Assembly (NCBI GenBank): GCA_022747635.1
Contig: JAKTNV010000041.1
Location: 4,192,453-4,256,452, forward strand
DNA from: Hetaerina americana
Lineage: Eukaryota > Arthropoda > Insecta > Odonata > Calopterygidae
Length of the DNA: 64,000 nucleotides
Direction of reading: 5' to 3'
Under the pieces are notes generated by a model. That model did not search any database. It had not been told where the DNA came from and saw nothing but the letters and a program-made list of their open reading frames with translations. Position numbers and translations under genes: made by a program. How positions within the stretch are numbered: the first letter of the stretch is position 1; each line of letters opens with the position of its first letter. This document shows, one piece after another, positions 19,040 through 30,385 of this stretch.

Positions 19040-19787
19040 TGACTGTCCAGAAAGTACCTCACGTTTTGAAATAAAATATGAACCTAGTGACAAGTCAAAT
19101 TTTTACCATATAAATTTGAGAGGCACATTTTAAAACTATTATTCTACATAGTCGCCATTCAAATCGAGGCATTTATCATAACTATGTGCAAGCTTTTCAA
19201 TTGCGTCTCTGGGGAAATCTAACTCCGCCTTACATTTTAACCACTCGTTTATACACCAGCGTGCAATTATACGTCAATGGCAAAGAACTGTGTTGCAAGC
19301 CACGTCTAGCGAGAGATCCGTAATCGTTAATCGGCTATTTTCATGCATTTTTTTGGTAATTTTTACCGTCCTTTCATCAGTCACAAGCCTAGCCCGATCA
19401 CTGCTGTGGTCCTCAACGTGAATATTGGTTCTGTTTGCCATTATTTTTAAATTGAGAATGCACCACTGCCTCACTCCACTTTCCCTCATTATTCTGTCTC
19501 CGTACACTTCCCCACAAAGCCTTCGCCTGTGAATTTCAATTGGCTTATGGTTTTTTGATAGTAAAAACCTAATAACAGATAACACTTCAAAACTCGCCGG
19601 ATTTGATGTTGCAGCGCACATTTTAACAGTTCGCAATGTGAGCAAAGTAAAAGAAGAACCTCAGTCTGCATTGCAGGCAGGATGAGTGCAGACTGAGTGT
19701 AGGGACTTTTAGACACCAATGATGTTGGCTCTAGCCCCACCCACCGTGGCCACGCTAGGCCGAAACGCAAGCTACTTTCTGGACTGC
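19040..19787 (-). mobile_element. Mariner-like element M3, internally deleted
   Basis: Inverted ends share GTCCAGAAAGTA (left 19045-19056; right, on the minus strand, 19783-19772). The minus strand encodes an N-terminal DNA-binding region and, directly after it, the C-terminal end CLDLNGDYVE (about 19150-19180), with the catalytic centre missing. Total length of about 750 bp is roughly 60% of a usual mariner. Confidence 0.82.
19150..19620 (-). pseudogene. Broken mariner transposase of M3 (N-terminal domain plus tail)
   Basis: From the ATG at about 19620 it reads MCAATSNPASFEVLSVIRFL, then EIHRRRLCGEVYGDRIMRES and SSDRARLVTDERTVKITKKM, the two helix-turn-helix halves of the Mos1-type N-terminal domain. 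A stop follows near 19274, then the C-terminal AHSYDKCLDLNGDYVE. All three catalytic aspartate blocks are missing. Confidence 0.8.
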
Positions 19788-19789
19788 AC

Positions 19790-21080
19790 TTGGAAATTTT
19801 AGAGTTATCAACACACATCGCTCCGTACATCATGAGATATGACCCCCGCGTGTCACCTGGGTGAAAGGGTGACCCCCGACAGAGGAATGGGATGAAACTC
19901 ATTAAAAAATTCCATATGTATGCTCCAAAATAAAATTCGAGCATATTTCATAGTACAGATTTAAAGCATACTATACCAGTAAGAAAATTACTGATAATGA
20001 TTTCCTTTTTTTTATTTTCCGCCCAAATGGTTTCAAAATTACTGCGTGTCTCAATAAATGAATAAATATTACGCCAGCGGACTAGCCTTTCAGTATGTTA
20101 TTTTGTTTACCTTTTGGCCCGAGAATAAACGATGCGAAATACAAATATTAGCCAATTTTACTTCCTTGGAAAAAAGTATAGAGCCTGCCTCATGTTCCGT
20201 TTCAAATATGCTCGGCGCGTATGAATATTCAAAAGAACTTTCGGCAATTAATGCGGACTTTCACGGAATTTGCGAGTGCGAGAGTGGAATTTTAGTCGTG
20301 GCGGAGGCGGCGACGGACGCGTGCACCCGAGGATCCGCATCCCCGTTCGGCCTTGCCCGGAGGAGGGAGTCGATGGGTTGGTTGATAAGGGCGGACGTCT
20401 CGGCGATGTTATCAATTCTTAGCGTGCTAGGGTTCGCGGAATGTCCGACTGACCTTCCCAGCCCAGCTACATAAATATAGTCCGGCGAAAAATAAAAGGA
20501 GGATCGACCACAGCGTCGATTCTGGAAATATGGAAGGAGAGAGCGCGTTTTCGGACGGCTGCCCCCTGCCCAACCGTGCACAACTCCTCCTCACCCTGCC
20601 CGCACGTAATTCAGAAGGAGGGCAAGTGTTCTCGTATTGGTAAATCGACTGACGGTTTTCAGTGGAAAGGCACGTTTTAAGGAAATATTTTTCACTCCTT
20701 TCCGAATTAGGTCCTTGCGTTTTAGGTAAGATTTATTATGAGGGTAATGAAGGAAACTTTGCACTTAAACATAAAGGTTTAATATTTCGCGACCATGGTT
20801 TCGATGTTGCGCATGAATGATGATTCTAAAATTTAAAAAATGAAACAAATAAATTTGGAATTGCAGTTCATGAACAAGAGGAATGAAGGGAGAGATTGCA
20901 GAGAAAAAGAGAATTATTTTCAAGCTAAACCAAACCCATACGGTAGAAATAAACATTAACGGAGCTGGAATGGAAAGTAAATATGCATCTCATTCCCTAT
21001 TTTTTTCATTTCTTAATTTTAAAAAGCATAAGTATCATAATATAATTAATAGACTAAATATAACCCACTGCCTAATATGC
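19790..21080. other. Unassigned intergenic sequence
   Basis: Includes a GC-richer part at 20270-20470 with overlapping frames on both strands. Nothing recognised. Confidence 0.4.
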
Positions 21081-21082
21081 AA

Positions 21083-22138
21083 GGTTTGTATAAAAAGTAT
21101 CGGTAACAATTTTTTCCCGACATTTGCGTGAAGTGCTGAATTCAGACTGTCGGTTGAGTGTGAAGCATGATCGCAGATCGTATATTGGCATTGGCCTAAG
21201 AAGCTGACAGTGCGCACGCACCAATATATCACTGAAAATTTGGCGATGCGAAAGATCTGCGCTGAACTCGTCCTCCCGAAGGCCTCTTCCCAAGGTAACC
21301 GACTACTTGATGAAAAACGGCATCGCGACGATTCTCCAACCGCCTTACAGTTCTGACTATGCACCAGCAAGCTATTTCCTATTCCCTATAAAAGTGAAAC
21401 CCTCCGTCCTTCAAAGGACACCACCACTAAACCCTAGGCACCGTCAAAGAAGCTTGCACGCTTGTACCCTTAAGGACCTCCCGCCCGCCAGGGAGCCTTC
21501 GAATCGCGGAAAAGTCGCTGGCGTGAAAAGTGTGTCCATGCTCAAGGGATGTGATCTGAAGTCTAATGAGGTATTATAGCAATACAGAGTGTGTTCCTAA
21601 AGTAATGCGATTGAATTTCCCGCGCCACTCCTATTGGTCGGAGTGGAATCAAACCACTTGGAGTAGGTGGGGGGGGGGGGGGGGGGCGCTAAGCTTTGCC
21701 TTGAAACCGGTCTCAGTGCTCTACAAGCTGTGGAAGCGGCAGGGCATCAGTTATTGCAAACCTCTGCGCGCCGACCGTGTTACGAAAAAAATTGAATCGA
21801 CGATCGAGCAACGTTATGCGATTACTAAGTTTTGTGCTAAACTGGAAAAATCTCTTGAAGAGACTAACAAAATGATATAAGAGGGATTACGGGGACTCTG
21901 CTCTGCCCAGCTCACAAGGACACCGAAGACGCCATCCAGGGCGCGTACCAGTCAAGGTGGAGTCACTGGGTAAAGTGTGTAGAGGCCCATGGACAGTACT
22001 TTGAAGAATTTTCAGTTTTTGTGCAAATCTGTTAAATAACTCACTTTAAAAAAATAATTTTATTACTCTTGGAACGCACCCTGTATCCGAAATAAATCTA
22101 TTTTTTCGAAACTTTTCCCGATACCTTTCATACAGACC
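21083..22138 (+). mobile_element. Mariner relic M4, split by mariner M5
   Basis: The left end GGTTTGTATAAAAAGTATCGG (21083) pairs with the right end read on the minus strand from 22138 (GGTCTGTATGAAAGGTATCGG). The element is interrupted by M5 at 21585-22083. Remnants of transposase are visible: LAMRKICAELVLPK (about 21240-21290) and KNGIATILQPPYSSD-AP-SYFLFP (about 21310-21390), with the catalytic centre between them missing. The paralogue M12 at 61975-62550 lacks the M5 insertion. Confidence 0.82.
21585..22083 (+). mobile_element. Mariner-like element M5, strongly deleted, inside M4
   Basis: Inverted ends: CAGAGTGTGTTCCTAAAGTA from 21585 and, on the minus strand from 22083, CAGGGTGCGTTCCAAGAGTA. 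TA flanks both ends (21583-21584 and 22084-22085). Inside are only the N-terminal start (IEQRYAI-KFCAKLEKSLEET, 21800-21870) and the C-terminal AIQGAYQSRW--WVKCVEAHGQYFEEF (about 21925-22010). The element is about 500 bp, so most of the transposase is gone. An 18-base G-run lies at 21669-21686. Confidence 0.87.
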
Positions 22139-22234
22139 ATTTATTTGGAGCAGAAAGACACTTTTCCAAGAAACTTATGATAAGAGTTTGACCATCGAAA
22201 TGTTTAAAAAAATGTGATACGAAAACACAAGTGG

Positions 22235-22945
22235 ACACATGAACATCACTCCCGCTGGACTACGACCTAGGCGAGGTGGAAGGGCTTGTGCCCTCTGCTG
22301 ACCCCTCGAGCTGAACTGGCCGAGGCAATGAAGAATGCTCCTGGTAGGGTCACCCATGCCTGATTGGTCGGAGTCAGATGATAAGAGGTAAGTGCGCCCA
22401 GCGTCTCTTCCTCTGCAAAGGCGCCTTACCTCGATAGAGCGGCCATTTCTGTGCTGGTGTCATGTTGAGAAAAACATTGTGGAAGACAACAGGAAACCAC
22501 CTTAACTTACTCTCAAATGATGAATATGGAAGTGCTTTAAATGGCGATGTTGAATCCCGGCATCCACGAGGGCGAGAGCTTTTGAAATGTGGGTGTGGAG
22601 AAAAATGGAGAAGGTAAATTGGACCGAAAGGAAAGCAAATGAGGAAGAACTAGGTATGGTGGGCGAAGAGAGGTGAATGTCGGGAGAAATCCTATGGAGG
22701 GCGTAAAAGTGGATGAAGGGGGTATTGACCGGCAGTGGGATGTTGAAGACTGTGATAGAGGGGAGAATGTTAGGCAAACGAGGAAAGGGAAGGAACTGGA
22801 TATGGATGTTGGACGGAATGAAGGGAGGAAGGAAGTACACGGACATGAAGAGGGGCTTTGTTGTAAAGTACGATGTTGGATTGTATTTTGCTAGGATAGA
22901 CAAGATCTGGTAGCTGTGTCCACCCAAAACCTACCTTAAGCGGTA
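22235..22945 (+). mobile_element. RTE-type LINE with the middle deleted (copy R2)
   Basis: The 5' leader (GGACTACGACCTAGG...GGTGGAAGGGCTTGTGCC, then GGTAGGGTCACCCATGCC and a GGAAACCACCTTAA end near 22505) matches leaders at 33490-33205 (minus) and 50262-50560 (plus). At about 22525 it passes directly to the 3' part of the element (TTTTGAAATGTGGGTGTGG from about 22578) and to the 3' terminus AAAACCTACCTTAAGCGGTAGA (22926-22947). The entire endonuclease and reverse transcriptase are absent. Confidence 0.8.
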
Positions 22946-22969
22946 GAATTTCGATAATGAGTCGTGACA

Positions 22970-23135
22970 GTATGGTCACTGAAGCAGGATGATAGGCGTG
23001 GATATGAGACTTAAATTGTGGGCGTGGAGAAGAATGGAGATGGTGAAATGAACAGAAGGAAAACAAATGAGGAAGTGCTGGTTATGGTTGGTGAGGAAGA
23101 GGGGCTGCTGGGGGAAAAAAAGAAGGCGGGAAAGA
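22970..23135 (+). mobile_element. RTE-type LINE, 3' coding fragment
   Basis: A second short piece of the C-terminal RTE region (TTAAATTGTGGGCGTGGAG, then encoding RKTNEEVLVMVGEEEGLLGE). It lies 25 bases after R2 in the same orientation, so it is a separate fragment or a tandem remnant. Confidence 0.75.
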
Positions 23136-25196
23136 TAGATGCAGAGTTCTCTGCGCAATCAATCTGCATTTGTCCAAAGCATCTGCATAATCGCATGCAC
23201 ACAGACGACACCGTGGCAAAGAAACTGCCCGAGTTCATAAAAAGGCCTAAAATACGTTCGAAAGCCAGTTACAGCTGCAAGGATAATTTGGTTAGGCGAC
23301 ATAGCCGCGCATCGACGCACGCTACAGACACAAGATATTCCTTCTATGTTGTTTTTAAACAAATTCAAATAAATCATATTCGATTCTTTATTTTAAAAAG
23401 CATATAAAAAGACATGCGTTAGTGAATGACTCACCGTGGGTGTAACTCTTATAGTCTAGCAATGGAACACCTGTGAATGCTTCTAGGCACCCAAGCAAAC
23501 TGATGGGTTTAGGTGCACGCAGCCCGTGACAACCATTAGGGCGTCTTGTTGGATTAAAATTTATTTATTCATACAATGTCATATTCCTTGACAGCAGCCA
23601 CTACTCTTGTCGGATGCCATCCGAAGCTTTATAAATGTAGAAACAAAATAAGCGCAGGCGGTAGAAGCAAAGAGATTATCCTTAATTCCTTAACCCACCG
23701 AATAATGGGCTTCGTAAAACCAGCGGGGCCTCTCCGTGGGCCTCCCTGGCCTCGTTGCTGGAATGGGTCGACACGAGCGCCGCTCCGAATAGTGGGATTA
23801 CTGGCTTCGAGTGACGTGCTGACGACGCAAGTCAATAATCCGCGAATAACGACAGCGGAGGCCCTCTGGCGTCCGCGCGAGGAACGAAATATTTTTTGAT
23901 GAACAAACAGCGTTGATTGAAATGTTTGGGACGTCCCCTATTCGCCGTGGGCGGGATTCAAGTAAGGGGGAGGGATGGGTAGAGCAAGGGGGGAGGGGAG
24001 GGAGGGAAAGGAGGTGCGGATCCCAGAGGCGAGAGTTAAAGAGGGGAGAGAGAGCGAGAAAGGCAATGGATAACAACTACGGCGGCCGCACATAACCAAA
24101 TCGCCACAAGACAAGAGAGCCATCTTCCGACTGAATCCCACACTGCCACTCAGGCGACCGATTTCGGGGAGTATGCGAGGCGGAGACAAATGCTCCCAAA
24201 TCTCGGGGCCGTCCGAAACCCGAGCCCCGCGCACTAGTCGCTTCTTCTTTCACTTTTTCGCCAGCTTCTGAATTTGCAAGTTTATTCAGGGGTTTGAAAA
24301 CTCTTGTGTAAGCTTCTTTTTCATTCGCTAGCATCTTAAAATTTTCGTTTGGATGATATTTAGAATGTTTCCACTTGTTAATAGCCAATCACAGAGCTTT
24401 TGTAGGGGTTGTGGTGATTGCGATTGTCCGTCTAAGCGGGGGGGGGGGGCGTCATCGAGAAGATGGGCGAGGGCCGATAATAGTTCCCGAACAACGCGGA
24501 TAATTGCTCTGCATGCATGCAATATTAGTACTATCGATAATGATTGAATTTGGAGTAGGCGAGGTTTAACCGGGGCCTCGCGGTGGCTCTGAGGGCGGCT
24601 CCTACTTGTGTGGGCCTCTAATGCGCGTGTTAATTCATCGCCGCCGGAGGGACACGGTTAATTTAAACGTGGGCTCGAACGGGACGCAATGTCGGATAGA
24701 ATACAGATGGATTCAAGACTTCACTTGCCTCTCGGGCACTTCATCCTTTGCTATCAGTCAATTCGGATTGGATTCGATTTGTTGGTCTGGCCTTCTATTT
24801 GCGCAGGGTAAATGCCAAGCGGTGGGAAAGATACGAGGCATTGGACAAAATTTGTCTGATGGAGGTCTCTGGAAATATTAATGTCCAAGTCGTCCACTGC
24901 GGAGTCAAGTAAAGGTTCAAAATCCCGAATAAAACCGTGAGCCTGATCTAACTACAAGTTAACTTCAGAGCAGTCAGGCTGAGACAATTACAGTTGTAAC
25001 GTGTTTCATTAAAATATTGGAAGAAAGAGGCGCTCGGCTCCATTTTTCACAATTACACCTCTACTATATGAAGTATCATGTATCGAAAGCATGTTAACTG
25101 CTTATGTAGTGTTTACATGACGCCTAACTGCAGTATACCTTGTATATCTGCATCTAATACGCTCGGTTGATTGCTGGGATTTTTATATATTAGTAA
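23136..25196. other. Unassigned intergenic sequence
   Basis: No recognised gene or repeat. 23690-24240 is GC-richer and contains purine-rich runs (23960-24070). A G-run lies at 24437-24447. Frames here are short and overlap on both strands. Confidence 0.4.
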
Positions 25197-25800
25197 GTTT
25201 AGTACCCTACAAGCCACCGCTAGGATGTATGGCAGGGGGTGCATACACACCAGAATACTTTTACCCGAACATGACCCTACCGCGGTCAGACAATGTTATT
25301 CTGATCCCTTATCGTTCGCGGAATAAATGACATCTTAAATTTATTTGTTCTACACTTCATCTCTAATTTTATTAACATGATCCCTCCCACTGTAGTACGA
25401 GGGGGGTAATAATACATTTTCAGCATCACTGCTAAAGAGACCTCCTTCCAATTTATACAAGAGCTTCAATCTCTAATTTAACCTTCCCTCCATTGAGTAA
25501 TCCCAGCCTAGCTGTACTAATTATATTGATAGGCTACTAAGTTTATCATAGCAACGTTTTACAAATCTAGCTCCTCTACGTTGCAAGCGATCCAATACGG
25601 CAATCAATCCAACTTCGTGAGGATCCCATATTTGCACTTACAGCATATTCTAAATGAGGCATAACCAGGGACATATAACATTTCTCTTTGACCTTTTCAT
25701 CACATTTACCCAATACTCTTCTAATGTACCCTAATTTATTGTAAGATTGTCCACATATTCCCCGTACGTGTTTCACCCAGGAGAGTCGTCATTTTTTCCT
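25197..25800 (-). mobile_element. D-family LINE, 3' end fragment (D3)
   Basis: Terminal stem-loop at 25203-25242 (CCCTACAAGCCACCGCTAGG...TGGCAGGGGGTG), then the D-type 3' untranslated region and, at 25576-25776, the reverse transcriptase C-terminal remnant (ICGQSYNKLGYIRRVLGKCDEKVKEKCYMSL-MPHLEYAV). Frameshifts and a missing 5' part make it a dead copy. Confidence 0.85.
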
Positions 25801-26249
25801 AACGACTTAACTCTTCGTAAGGACATCAAGTAAAATATGCACAGCCGAATGACAAAAGCGAGCACCATGTGAATGGACTCAGTGGAGCTTTTTTCATCAC
25901 CCAGAGTTACGTCTTCGTCGGATTATTTCATAAAAACCCTCACGTATGAAGGACGTGAACCGAAGTGAGGCGTTCCTTTAAGATATTTCGGATCTAAGAG
26001 ACGACTGCAGTCGAAGAAACGTCTGCGTTTGAAAATAAATATACATCATTGTCCATTACGACTTAAAATATTGATCTATGCCAGGTGGCGCCTAGTTTAA
26101 CACCATGCTCATGAAATTGAAATTCTCCGCCAGATCAGTTTAATTCCGATATGCTCCGCACTTTCTGGATTACCTGTAGGGCGCCCCGAGCATGAAGAAA
26201 TCCGCGGGATCGGAAACTTTGAAATCGCTTAACGACATGTCTCGATAGT
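25801..26249. other. Unassigned intergenic sequence
   Basis: Nothing recognised. Confidence 0.4.
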
Positions 26250-26251
26250 TA

Positions 26252-26810
26252 CAGGGTCCATTATAAAAGGAATGCGCATTCTCTGGGAAAACTAGATTTA
26301 TTGATCGCACTTGTAAAAATGCTTAAAATTCTTCAAAATACTCTCCCCCTACATCAATACACTTGCGGGGACGGGTCTGCCACTCCTCGAAGGCACACTG
26401 AAACTCTTCGACGGGAATGTCTTTCGGGACCGTTGAGTACCATACTTTTAAATGTTTTCCACGGTCAATACTTTCCTTTCAGCTCTCTTCAGTCGGGGAA
26501 ACTGACAAAAGTCGCACGGAGCCAAGGGGGACTATAATGGGGCTGGGTCCTTCGGGCTAGGATGTGGGTAACGATGAAGAACGTGTGGCTGTGAGCGTGA
26601 GGCTGGGCGCTCCATCTGGGCGCCGTGTTACAAAGTCGAAAAACACACTTCACGCGGAGGCACGTCTTTCCGCTCAGACTGCTCCGAGCAAACTGGCGAC
26701 CGGCTACGTTGGAAGGGCAGACCCTCCACCACATTTACCAAGTGGATTTACTACAATGCCATAGATAGTCGCATCATAATAAAATAATGCACATTATCAT
26801 AATGGACCAT
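26252..26810 (-). mobile_element. Mariner-like element M6, internally deleted
   Basis: Inverted ends share GGTCCATTAT (left 26254-26264; right on the minus strand 26808-26798) with further similarity inward (AATGCGCATT versus AATGTGCATT). On the minus strand, frameshifted remnants read QPHYSP-LAPCDF and, further on, EEFQCAFEEWQTRP-KCIDVGGEYFEEF near 26330-26430, the C-terminal end of a mariner transposase. The N-terminal and first catalytic regions are missing. Confidence 0.72.
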
Positions 26811-27307
26811 ATAAATTTCTCTTCCGCTTCGCGATAATTTCACAGCCGAGCCACGAAGAGCCCAAAGTTCTCCAGTCTACATATAGTAGTTCGGAAGACA
26901 TTTTGCATTACAATTACAATGGAACACGTGGCTCAAGTTGGTCAAAGTAGCACGGACCTTCGAAGAAGAATTAAATCAAGTAGAGAAATGTTCACTATGA
27001 GACGCGAAATTTATGACAAAGACTTGATATACTTTTGAAATTACAGTCGTTATAACTTTGAAACGGAATTCCAAGAAACTACGGGAGTTGCCGCGACCGC
27101 AACTCATCCAATAGAATGCATTGCAATGGAACAATTTCAGAGAGTAAATAAAAAAAAACCGGTCAAGGCGAATGATTTTTACACTCTGATATTGTTGCTT
27201 TGAAATGGAAAGTGGTTTTGTACGCATCTGCGAAACATGTCGGTTTAAACAAAATGATTTTAATTTATTTAACGATTTTTTTACTGACGCGAGATTGAGA
27301 CTCAATA
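26811..27307. other. Unassigned intergenic sequence
   Basis: AT-rich, nothing recognised. Confidence 0.4.
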
Positions 27308-27383
27308 GCCCCCTCTAAATGGGGATCGAACCCACGACCTCTAGATTGTCTGAATGAGAACATTACCCCATGGCCACAGGGGT
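27308..27383 (-). repeat. tRNA-like sequence, probably a SINE head
   Basis: On the minus strand CCCCTGTGGCCATGGGGTAA has an A-box-like form and GTGGGTTCGATCCCCATTT is a good B-box with a pairing T-stem. The acceptor and anticodon stems pair poorly, so I do not call it a functional tRNA gene. A SINE head or tRNA pseudogene is more likely. Confidence 0.5.
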
Positions 27384-27817
27384 CAGCAGGCACGAAATCA
27401 GGCGTAGATCGGGGGATTTTAAGATGTGCCCGTGGGTAGTGACGGAGGAGGCAAAATGGAAGAAAAAGGAACTACCAAATCGTGCACACAACGGCACCAC
27501 AGCAGAAGGATTCGCGAATCCTGCCGACATTTAAAATCTTCCAATTTTCACTGAATACCTTGAACGACAGTTGAAATATTTAATTAATTTTAAAATGGAA
27601 GGGAAGTATTTTTAACACTATGATTCAATCACACTTGAGCTGGTAGAGTTACGTTTTGTAAGACTACATGCAACTTCAAGTACATGAAGTTATTTGGGCA
27701 ATGAAAATTTAGGATTCATCCCACCGAAGACGTAGTAGTGTATATGCACACGTCTTCCGAGAGTATTTCACTCGCACCAATCCCAAAGAGTTTCCGGGTA
27801 TTTAATTCGATGCCACA

Positions 27818-28020
27818 GGGGCGCCGTAGCCGAGTGGGCTGAGCGATCGACTGACTTCACGTCTGGATGCCTCCACCCGCAGTTTCACCGAAGCTACGTG
27901 ATTATTCTTCGGGTTCTTCCCTTGGGGATTACAGCAGAAAGAGGAGACGGAAGTCCCTCCTCGCCTTAATACCCTCTCCGTATGCGTGAATTGCACACGA
28001 CGTGTAGAGCTTAGTACGAA
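27818..28020 (+). mobile_element. tRNA-derived SINE, diverged (family S3, related to S2)
   Basis: The head GGGCGCCGTAGCCGAGTGGG has a clear A-box form, while the B-box region is degraded. The body keeps S2-like features: TATGCGTGAATTGCACACG and GAGCTTAGTACGAA near the 3' end. Confidence 0.6.
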
Positions 28021-28114
28021 ATTTACTCCATTTATTTCCTGAACCTAATACAATGTTGTCCCTCAATTATATTTCATTCCTCAACTGTTCCAGTCTCCCA
28101 TCGCAATTTTACAG

Positions 28115-28402
28115 GTTTTGCAGCGGCATTCGGAGGAATTGGTAGCCTAAAGGGTTGAGGGTTTGACTACTGTCCAGAACACCTGGATTCTACTCCTGAG
28201 GACGCCTCTTCTGGACAACCTCGGCGTCACACAAACTGCGTAGTTTTCGGGTGCAAGGTCTTTCTGAAAAGCCCTCGGACAGCACGGGGGAAGGATACTT
28301 AACCCTCGTAATGCGTAAATTTCACACTCCATTGGGCTTAGTACTAGGGTTAGCCCCACCCTCACCCATCAAACCGAACTTGGGGTTGATCACTGTGGTT
28401 TT
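28115..28402 (+). mobile_element. tRNA-derived SINE, diverged S2-type
   Basis: A weak tRNA-like head (GGTAGCCTAAAGGGTTGAGG) precedes a body ending in the S2 pattern: ATGCGTAAATTTCACACTCC, GGGCTTAGTACTAGGG, ACCCATCAAACCGAACTTGG and GGTTGATCACTGTGG. Confidence 0.7.
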
Positions 28403-29035
28403 TCCAGATGTGGTGATGGCCAAATTTCGATTCAAACGACTACAAATTGGCAATGAAACCCATAGGCTGGGTCTGATCTATTTATCTTTTTTCTTATTTT
28501 TGCAACCATAATCATTATAGCATGGGACTCGGTGGACTCCCTCTTTTTTTGACACCGCACCAGGCGATGGTGGTGAACCCGGAGGTTCAACACCATCGCC
28601 TCCACACGTAACAGCTCGTAGTCCACGCACCACAAGGGGGCGCGTGGCAGGAGTTGTGAGGAATGAAACGAGGTGTCGCCACTGAAGAGCACAGCTGCAT
28701 TCACGTGACACCGTTCTCCTCCCTTCACGAAATCTTCCCCAATTTTTTTCAGACAAAAAAAGAAATATCGAATGCGTCACATTTCGTATCTCACCAGTTC
28801 AATCTCCGTGTCGTCTATCCCTACCGAAGAATCGCGCGGTCCAGTTAACTGCCCACCATCATAGATCATCCGACCGCAGAATTCGCGAGGACAAGAGAAA
28901 AATTCCCACCATAGCGTGGGAATATTTATTCAATGCAAGTGAGTCAGACGTCGGTGGAGTCCGATCCCAGATCACGCAATTGTTGTGAGACAGCCGCCCT
29001 ACGTTTTGGCGTCGCACTTATTCGTGAATTGGGGT
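28403..29035. other. Unassigned intergenic sequence
   Basis: A self-complementary stretch around 28563-28600 (CAGGCGATGGTGGTGAACC...GGTTCAACACCATCGCC) can form a hairpin. Otherwise nothing recognised. Confidence 0.45.
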
Positions 29036-29039
29036 GGAG

Positions 29040-29305
29040 GGGCATTGGGATGGTGCGGTGGTGAACGTGCAACTCAGGGTTCGAATTCCGAAGGTGGCCG
29101 ATATTTTTCAAGTGGTATCCCGAACACTACTTGAGGTGCTTTGTGGAGGGCACTTTGAGTGAGTACACCGTCCGTCGGATGGGACGTTAAACTGTGTGAT
29201 CCTTTGGCGCCTTTCGTTAAGAGTAGCCTCATACCGACGCTGGGTTTCTCTCCACCCTTCATCCTTTCCCTGTCCATCCCTAATGGCACAAATGACAGGT
29301 CTAAC
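29040..29305 (+). mobile_element. tRNA-derived SINE (family S1), copy b
   Basis: The same body as the SINE at 13374-13678: B-box GGGTTCGAATTCCG, CTACTTGAGGTGCTTTGTGG, GAGTGAGTACACCGTCCGTC, GGATGGGACGTTAA, CGCTGGGTTTCTCTCCACCC and TAATGGCACAAATGAC. The A-box region is more diverged. No flanking duplication was found. Confidence 0.83.
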
Positions 29306-29970
29306 ACTAAGCTTTAACTTTTGCTTCCGCTACACATTATTTCAACCTCCAACTTTTCATAATGGCCGCTCAGTAACACGCCTGCCCCCAATCCCTCATC
29401 TACCCCCCCTGCTAAAGACCCTCCCTTCCCTCTGCCTTCCCCAACAACCCTTCCGTGTCCACCTCTCCGTCGACCGCCAATTTCCCTCCGCATCCACCCA
29501 CCGCATCCACCCTCCGCATCCTCCCTCCTCGCCACCTCCGGACATCACTCCTGTCTGTCCTTCCCGTCCATCTTACTTTCTCCATTCCTCTTCAATCCAC
29601 TACTTATGAATATATCAAAGGTCTAAAATGAAAATCTAAGACAATATTTCCTCCTGAAATTAGGGAAACATAAAACGGTATCCCATGAAATTAATAGCAG
29701 TCTTTACTATTCCATTATATTGGCCATCATTAAGTACAAATTAATTTTCATTTAGCACGGTATACGATTTCTCGAAGTTATCACAACCAGCGTCGCCGCC
29801 CTCTGAAATCCAGTAATCCATATTTGGGAGCTTAATCTCTTCTTAATTCCTTCGCCTGAAGCACTTCTCGTCGATTCCCTGCCCTCTGCATGCGTTCCTC
29901 TCGCCAAATATTGCTCCTCTCTATTGCTCTCATGTTTATCCTCGCAAGGACAGCCCACGTAGACAAATTG
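29306..29970. other. Pyrimidine-rich block and unassigned sequence
   Basis: 29380-29600 is C/T-rich, giving a proline- and serine-rich frame of 137 codons on the plus strand. Low-complexity composition explains it better than a gene. Confidence 0.45.

Positions 29971-29971
<1 letters not shown>

Positions 29972-30010
<39 letters not shown>
29972..30010. repeat. AT microsatellite
   Basis: About 19 AT dinucleotides, next to SINE S2b. Confidence 0.95.
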
Positions 30011-30014
<4 letters not shown>

Positions 30015-30044
30015 CACATATACAGACATATTATATACAAACCA

Positions 30045-30268
30045 TAAACACAGTAATCAACCCGAAGGTCGGTTTAGTAGGTGATGGTAGAGTTCACCCA
30101 GTACTAAGCCCTATACGGCGTGTGAAATTCACACATCAGGGCAGGGGGCCAGTTCCTTTCCCTGTGCCGGTAATGGTTTCCCAGAAAGACCTGGTTCCCG
30201 AAAAATTACTTTAGCTCCGGTGGAGCTACAGGTGCCCAGATTGCCTTGCCCGGGAATCGAACCCGGGA
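30045..30268 (-). mobile_element. tRNA-derived SINE (family S2), copy b, head truncated
   Basis: Minus-strand copy with body motifs GTTGATTACTGTGTTTATGG at its 3' end, ACCTTCGGGTTG, TACTGGGTGAACTC and the B-box GGGTTCGATTCCCGGGCAAG at 30242-30266. The part of the tRNA-like head 5' of the B-box is replaced by the AT repeat at 30269-30293. Confidence 0.85.
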
Positions 30269-30293
30269 ATATATATATATATATATATATATA
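30269..30293. repeat. AT microsatellite
   Basis: Uninterrupted AT repeat between SINE S2b and the 3' end of RTE copy R3. It may be the LINE's 3' tail. Confidence 0.95.
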
Positions 30294-30385
30294 ATTAGGT
30301 AATCTACCGGTTAAGGTAGGTTTTTGGATGGAAATAATTATTAATTAAATAATTTGTGACCCCTAGCAAAACACAACATCCTACT

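Noticed and set aside
29196..29609. 137-codon proline/serine-rich frame
   Set aside because: It begins inside SINE S1b and continues through C/T-rich low-complexity DNA.
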